NCBI GenBank assembly: GCA_964599655.1
Contig: CAZRGV010000249.1
Span: 1 to 5,708 of the forward strand
Reading direction: 5' to 3'
Source: CAZRGV01 sp964599655
GTDB taxonomy: Bacteria; Planctomycetota; Planctomycetia; Isosphaerales; Isosphaeraceae
DNA: 5,708 nt
Position numbers and translations under genes: made by a program. This document shows, one piece after another, positions 5,532 through 5,708 of the stretch (positions are counted from its first letter, which is position 1; every line of letters starts with the position of its first letter). Below the pieces are notes generated by a model. The model was not told the origin of the DNA. It made no database searches and saw nothing but the letters and a program-made list of their open reading frames with translations.

Positions 5532-5708
5532 TCAGTCGTTGGTCAGGGTAAGCCGGTGGTGGGTGAGCCGTTCGAATCCGCCGGCGGTGATTCGGTAGTT
5601 GTGTTCGAACCGCATGCCGCCACCGAACTCGTCGCCGTACTGGCCGGGTTCGAGTGTGACGATGTCGCCTTCCTGAAGGACGTCGGTGCTTCGAGGGACG
5701 ATGTAGGG
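5532..5708 (-). CDS. M24-family metallopeptidase (Xaa-Pro aminopeptidase type), C-terminal 58 residues
   Basis: The minus strand is open from the window edge to a TGA at 5532-5534 and encodes the end of a pita-bread-fold peptidase, which removes N-terminal residues next to proline or hydrolyses related dipeptides using two metal ions. GDIVTLEPGQYG (visible residues 14-25) holds the fourth metal ligand, Glu20. GGMRFEHNYRIT (30-41) holds the last, Glu35, preceded by the usual Arg. The typical ending, ERLTHHRLTL, follows. The spacing of the two Glu residues is as in prolidase and aminopeptidase P relatives. The two Asp and one His ligands and the start codon lie outside the window. It shares the hairpin at 5470-5526 with the convergent tpx gene. 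Substrate preference cannot be judged from this fragment. Confidence 0.85.
   Translation of the reverse strand, partial: PYIVPRSTDVLQEGDIVTLEPGQYGDEFGGGMRFEHNYRITAGGFERLTHHRLTLTND

Overview
The window looks like draft-assembly chromosome from a high-GC planctomycete, probably of the Isosphaeraceae/Gemmataceae type. The main evidence is the N-terminal motif IEPLEQRLVLA in the large minus-strand protein. This is the LEPR-XLL signature, known almost only from exported Planctomycetota proteins. Strong G/C third-position bias, mostly monocistronic genes in alternating orientation and a secreted neutral-ceramidase-family protein fit that lineage. A 10-N run shows the sequence is a scaffold with a gap.

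Layout, left to right. Bases 1-558 hold no credible gene. They contain a perfect hairpin (6-30), a repeat block (an inverted copy at 40-65, then seven head-to-tail units of about 28 bp at 101-304), an A/T-rich inverted repeat (316-361), a run of 14 G (400-413) and a likely promoter (486-514). Next come a SAM-dependent methyltransferase (559-1338, +), a convergent spacer with inverted repeats, and a 486-residue LEPR-XLL protein (1635-3095, -) with a CARDB-like domain and an alpha/beta-hydrolase domain. A 305-bp divergent spacer leads to a secreted ceramidase-family hydrolase (3401-4754, +) whose reading frame is cut by the N gap. A spacer with two hairpins and a promoter candidate precedes thiol peroxidase tpx (4914-5444, +). 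A long imperfect hairpin follows, and then the C-terminal end of an M24 metallopeptidase (Xaa-Pro aminopeptidase type) runs off the right edge on the minus strand.

Nothing suggests one shared pathway. The genes appear to be separate transcription units: two envelope or secreted hydrolases, one peroxide-detoxifying enzyme, one small-molecule or RNA methyltransferase and one peptidase. I see no defence system, transposase, tRNA, rRNA or CRISPR. The most unusual part is the non-coding repeat block at the left end. It looks like a dispersed palindromic or tandem repeat element rather than a gene, and I cannot assign it to a named family from the sequence alone.
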